DNA from: Deltaproteobacteria bacterium
GTDB lineage: Bacteria > Myxococcota_A > UBA9160 > UBA4427
Assembly: GCA_019310385.1 (NCBI GenBank)
Contig: JAFDEK010000057.1
Span: forward strand, 1 to 40,639
Length of the DNA: 40,639 nt
Reading direction: 5' to 3'
Positions 37,849-40,639 of the stretch are shown piece after piece. Below the pieces are notes generated by a model. The model had not been told where the DNA came from, did not search any database, and saw only the letters and a list, made by a program, of their open reading frames with translations. The position numbers and the translations under genes were made by a program. Positions within the stretch are counted from its first letter, which is position 1. Every line of letters starts with the position of its first letter.

Positions 37849-38249
37849 GACCTGTCTCCTTGAACTTCGCGATGAAGAACCCCGCGATGAAGAACCCCGC
37901 GATGAAGAACTTCGCGATGAACCTTGCGAAGTGCGAGTTGATCCCAGATGGAGTCTCGGTGCACCAGGAGGAGGGGGAGCGTCGTGCCGCGATGCCGGTG
38001 GTGAAGCAGCTGGCCTACTCACCATTGTGAACCCAAGAGAAGGGCGAGCACAAGTGAATACTGCGAGTCACTATTCCGACCCCTTGCTCGCGCGGTTCGC
38101 CGCGCACTTGCAGCCCAGCGCCTGGACCTGAGCAACTGGAAGAACTCGGGGCAGGCAGGGCGACAATGGCTGTAGGCGATCCCCTACGATGGGCGGCTGG
38201 ATTGACTCCGGGCGTCCCGAGGCCTTGAATAGGTAGAGAGGAGCCGCTC
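37849..38249. other. 401-nt divergent intergenic region with UUCG hairpin
   Basis: The region separates the acylase (minus) from a membrane-protein gene (plus). Besides the tandem repeat it contains GCGCGG-TTCG-CCGCGC (38090-38105), a 6-bp stem with a very stable tetraloop. No gene with recognisable features is present; promoters for both flanking genes probably lie here. Confidence 0.6.
37862..37925. repeat. 15-bp tandem repeat before the acylase start
   Basis: Units GATGAAGAACCCCGC (37871, 37886) and GATGAAGAACTTCGC (37901) are flanked by partial copies on both sides. On the minus strand the array lies just upstream of the acylase ribosome site, so it is in the 5' leader. Confidence 0.9.
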
Positions 38250-38744
38250 ATGAGCGCCGGGATCGGGGCCCACATTCGACGCCAGGCGATCAGCAACGCC
38301 TTCTTCAATACGCTGATCAACGGCTGGGTGGCCTGGCTCCTGATCAAGGAAAACCCGGTGCTGCCGCTGTGGGGCGCGCCGAGCGTCGCTGTAGACCTCG
38401 TGGCCACCGGCTTCCTGCTTCCCTTCATCATTGCCCTGATCGTGATCCCGCTCAATCGCCGCGACCTGCGCAAGGGGAAGTTCGCCGTGCTGCGCCTCGA
38501 CCCCTCGATCCCGCTGCATCGCTGGCTCGGGCCCTGGCCCCGCAGCCTGCCGCTTCGTGCGCTGCTCTTCGGCCTGATCGGTGCGCTGGTTGTGGCCCCG
38601 CTCACCATTCTGGTATTCGTGGTCCTGGGAATCGACCCGATCGCGCCGATGCACTTCGCGGTGTTCAAGGGCTTCTGGGCCGGGGCCCTGGCGGGAGTGA
38701 TGGTGGTCCCCATGGCGACCCTCGCTCTCGCCACCCCGGATTGA
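38250..38744 (+). CDS. Small integral membrane protein of unknown function
   Basis: 164 residues with about four hydrophobic segments (roughly 12-30, 45-67, 108-128 and 138-160). AGAGGAG lies 5 nt before ATG 38250. Motifs include NAFFNTLINGWVAWLL and LPLWGAPSVAVDLVATGFLLPF, a pattern I have seen only in uncharacterised proteins. Charged cytoplasmic loop RRDLRKGKF. It precedes the oxidoreductase by 21 nt, so the two are probably co-transcribed. No function can be assigned. Confidence 0.8.
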   Translation: MSAGIGAHIRRQAISNAFFNTLINGWVAWLLIKENPVLPLWGAPSVAVDLVATGFLLPFIIALIVIPLNRRDLRKGKFAVLRLDPSIPLHRWLGPWPRSLPLRALLFGLIGALVVAPLTILVFVVLGIDPIAPMHFAVFKGFWAGALAGVMVVPMATLALATPD

Positions 38745-38765
38745 TCGAAACCGAGGAGGAGTTCC

Positions 38766-40639
38766 ATGCTCACTCACCTGCTCTCACCGCTTCGCATCGG
38801 CAGCCTCGAGCTGCGCAACCGCATCGCCATGGCGCCCATGGGCGTCGAGATCGTCGACGACGACGGCCATGCCCGGGAGCCCCTGATCGCCTACTACGAA
38901 GAGCGCGCGCGGGGCGGCGTTGGCCTGATCATCAGCGAGGTGTGTGCCGTCGCGTATCCGCGCGGCGCCAACGCGGCCCGGCAGCTGGGCCTCTCCGACG
39001 ATGCCTTCCTGCCCGGCCTGCAGGAGCTCACCCGCCGCGTGCAGAGTCACGGCGCGCGCATCGCCGCCCAGCTCGTCCACCACGGCAAGGTCTCGCGTCT
39101 CGACACGAAGGAGGGCCGCGAGGTGCTCGTGCCCTCCGAGCCGCCCTTCCACGGCGCCATGGACCTGATGAACGACCTCACCCCGGAAGAAATCCGGCTC
39201 TTGATCGGCGCTTCCGGTGGCGTGCAGCCGAAGCTGCGCCCGGCGACGCCGGAGGACATCGCCCAGGTGGTGGACTGGTTCGCCGAGGCCACCTTGCGTG
39301 CGCGCCGGGCCGGCTTCGATGCGGTCGAGATCCACGGCGCCCATGGCTACCTGCTCTCGGGCTTTCTCTCGCGGGCGTACAACCAGCGGGACGACGAGTA
39401 CGGAGGCTCCCTCGAGAACCGTGCCCGCCTGCTCTGCGAGGTGCTTCGGGCCGCCAAGGAGCGCGCCGGGGCGGACTTCCCGATCTGGTGCCGCCTCGAC
39501 TCCATCGAGCTGCGCACGCCGAACGGAATCACCCTGGAGGATGCCCAGCGGACCGCGGAGCTGGCCGTGGAGGCGGGAGCCGATGCGATCCACGTGAGCG
39601 CCTATCAGGACACGACTTCCGGAGCCGGCTTCACCGAAGGCACCCTCGTCCACAAGGAGGCTGGACACGCGGAGCGCGCCGCGCAGATCAAGGCCCGTGT
39701 CAGTGTGCCGGTGATCGCCGTCGGACGCATCGAGCCCGAAGTGGGCGATCGGCTGATCCGCGAGGGCAAGGCGGACGTGATCGCGATGGGGCGCAAGATG
39801 CTGGCCGATGCCGCCATCGCGCGGAAGCTCGCCGAGGGGCGCGAGGACGAGATCCGGCCCTGCGTCTACTGCTACACCTGCGTGGCCCAGCCCTTCTTCG
39901 ACCTGCGGGTGCGCTGCGCCGTCAATCCCGTTACCGCCAACGAAGAGGAGCTGGCCGAGCTCGAGCGAAGCCTGGCTCCCGAGTCTCGCCGGGTGCTGAT
40001 CGCCGGCGGCGGCCCGGCGGGTCTCGAAGCGGCCCGGGTAGCGGCGCTGCGCGGCCACCGGGTCACCCTCTTCGAGAAGGCCGACCAGCTCGGCGGAACC
40101 CTGCGCTTTGCCGCCGTGGTGTACGAGCCCAATGAGCGTTTGCTGAGCTGGCAGGAGCGGCAGGTGAAGCAGCTCGGTGTCGAGCTGCGCCTCGGGGAGG
40201 AGCTGACGCCCGCTCTGGCTCGCGAGCAGGGTGCCGACGTGGTGATCGTGGCGACGGGTGCAAGGCGCGAGCGCCCCGACATTCCCGGCATCGAGGGCGA
40301 TCATGTCTTCGACGGAGACGACCTGCGAGCGCTCCTCACCGGCGCAGACGCCGGCGATGCCGCGAAGAAGCTCTCCCTGGTCGGACGGGTGGCGGTCCGC
40401 GCCGGTCGCGCGATCGGGGCGACCCGCGATCCGGCGCGCCTGCGCGAGCTCTCGCGTCGCTACATGCCGGTGGGCAAGCGTGTCGTGGTCGTGGGCGGCG
40501 GGCTGGTGGGCATCGAGCTGGCCGAGTTCCTGGCCGAGCGGGGTCGTGTGGTGACGGTGCTCGAGGAGGGTGCGCTCTTCGCTACGGAAATGGCGCATCC
40601 CCGGCGCTGGCGGGTCTTGTGCGACCTGCGCGAGGCCGG
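38766..40639 (+). CDS. Old-Yellow-Enzyme/2,4-dienoyl-CoA reductase-type flavin oxidoreductase (3' end missing)
   Basis: ATG 38766 has GGAGGA 6 nt upstream; the frame is open to the right edge, about 624 codons. The N-terminal FMN-binding TIM barrel (about 1-360) has LLSPLRIGSLELRNRIAMAPM, EIHGAHGYLLSGFLSRAYNQRDDEYGGS and VIAMGRKMLAD. A [4Fe-4S] site follows with Cys366, Cys369, Cys372 and Cys384. Next come a FAD/NAD(P) Rossmann motif (RVLIAGGGPAGLEAA, near 410) and the second dinucleotide motif VVVVGGGLVGIELAEFLAE near 580. This layout is that of FadH/BaiCD-type enoyl reductases, which reduce unsaturated acyl-CoA or steroid-like substrates with NAD(P)H. The exact substrate is unknown. Confidence 0.93.
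   Translation, partial: MLTHLLSPLRIGSLELRNRIAMAPMGVEIVDDDGHAREPLIAYYEERARGGVGLIISEVCAVAYPRGANAARQLGLSDDAFLPGLQELTRRVQSHGARIAAQLVHHGKVSRLDTKEGREVLVPSEPPFHGAMDLMNDLTPEEIRLLIGASGGVQPKLRPATPEDIAQVVDWFAEATLRARRAGFDAVEIHGAHGYLLSGFLSRAYNQRDDEYGGSLENRARLLCEVLRAAKERAGADFPIWCRLDSIELRTPNGITLEDAQRTAELAVEAGADAIHVSAYQDTTSGAGFTEGTLVHKEAGHAERAAQIKARVSVPVIAVGRIEPEVGDRLIREGKADVIAMGRKMLADAAIARKLAEGREDEIRPCVYCYTCVAQPFFDLRVRCAVNPVTANEEELAELERSLAPESRRVLIAGGGPAGLEAARVAALRGHRVTLFEKADQLGGTLRFAAVVYEPNERLLSWQERQVKQLGVELRLGEELTPALAREQGADVVIVATGARRERPDIPGIEGDHVFDGDDLRALLTGADAGDAAKKLSLVGRVAVRAGRAIGATRDPARLRELSRRYMPVGKRVVVVGGGLVGIELAEFLAERGRVVTVLEEGALFATEMAHPRRWRVLCDLREA

Noticed and set aside
37862..37925. Short tandem array as a CRISPR
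   Set aside because: Units are contiguous without spacers and no cas genes are present; the same holds for the arrays at 32391 and 33727.
38784..40598. Long open frame on the minus strand opposite the flavin oxidoreductase
   Set aside because: It is a GC-rich antisense shadow; the plus strand has full FMN, Fe-S and Rossmann motifs in frame, and the minus product has none.

Overview
The window is about 40.6 kb of high-GC bacterial DNA. Its gene content suggests a bacterium from the old 'Deltaproteobacteria' (Myxococcota, Desulfuromonadota, Binatota or a relative). The reasons are multihaem c-type cytochromes with a ResB/CcsA (System II) maturation pair, PAS sensor kinases with an NtrC-type sigma-54 activator, and the gene order M23 peptidase - secA - argJ. 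This placement is inferred from gene content; no phylogeny was run.

Region 1 (1-20.4 kb, all + strand) looks like one respiratory or redox-sensing locus. It begins with the 3' part of a multihaem cytochrome, which overlaps resB, ccsA and a membrane-anchored TPR gene in a tight operon. Next come a three-PAS sensor kinase (reading frame broken as given), an NtrC-family activator and a secreted Sel1-repeat protein. Two tandem seven-bladed propeller proteins follow, then a cytochrome with up to 13 haem sites and one with up to 5. The locus continues with a lipoprotein made of two NrfJ-like domains, a hybrid kinase, a small lipoprotein, a Sel1-cytochrome c fusion and another sensor kinase. A near-consensus sigma-54 promoter, with two dyad repeats 100-150 bp upstream, precedes the Sel1-cytochrome gene and could be a target of the activator.

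Region 2 (20.6-23.8 kb) is a small accessory island around a tRNA-Asp gene. It holds a broken IS3-family transposase, an SCP2-like protein, a nucleotidyltransferase-like gene with a small overlapping partner, and a VapBC-type toxin-antitoxin pair with a palindromic operator candidate.

Region 3 (23.8-40.6 kb) is mostly core genome. rarA lies divergent from nadK-recN. After these come an FHA protein, an M23 peptidase, secA (reading frame broken by a short internal deletion as given), argJ (preceded by an unusual triple ATGA repeat), an SGNH hydrolase, a penicillin-acylase-family enzyme, a small membrane protein and the start of an Old-Yellow-Enzyme/FadH-type oxidoreductase cut by the right edge.

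Two genes (the first kinase and secA) each lack a short internal stretch with loss of frame. secA is essential in bacteria, so an assembly or consensus error is a serious possibility for both.
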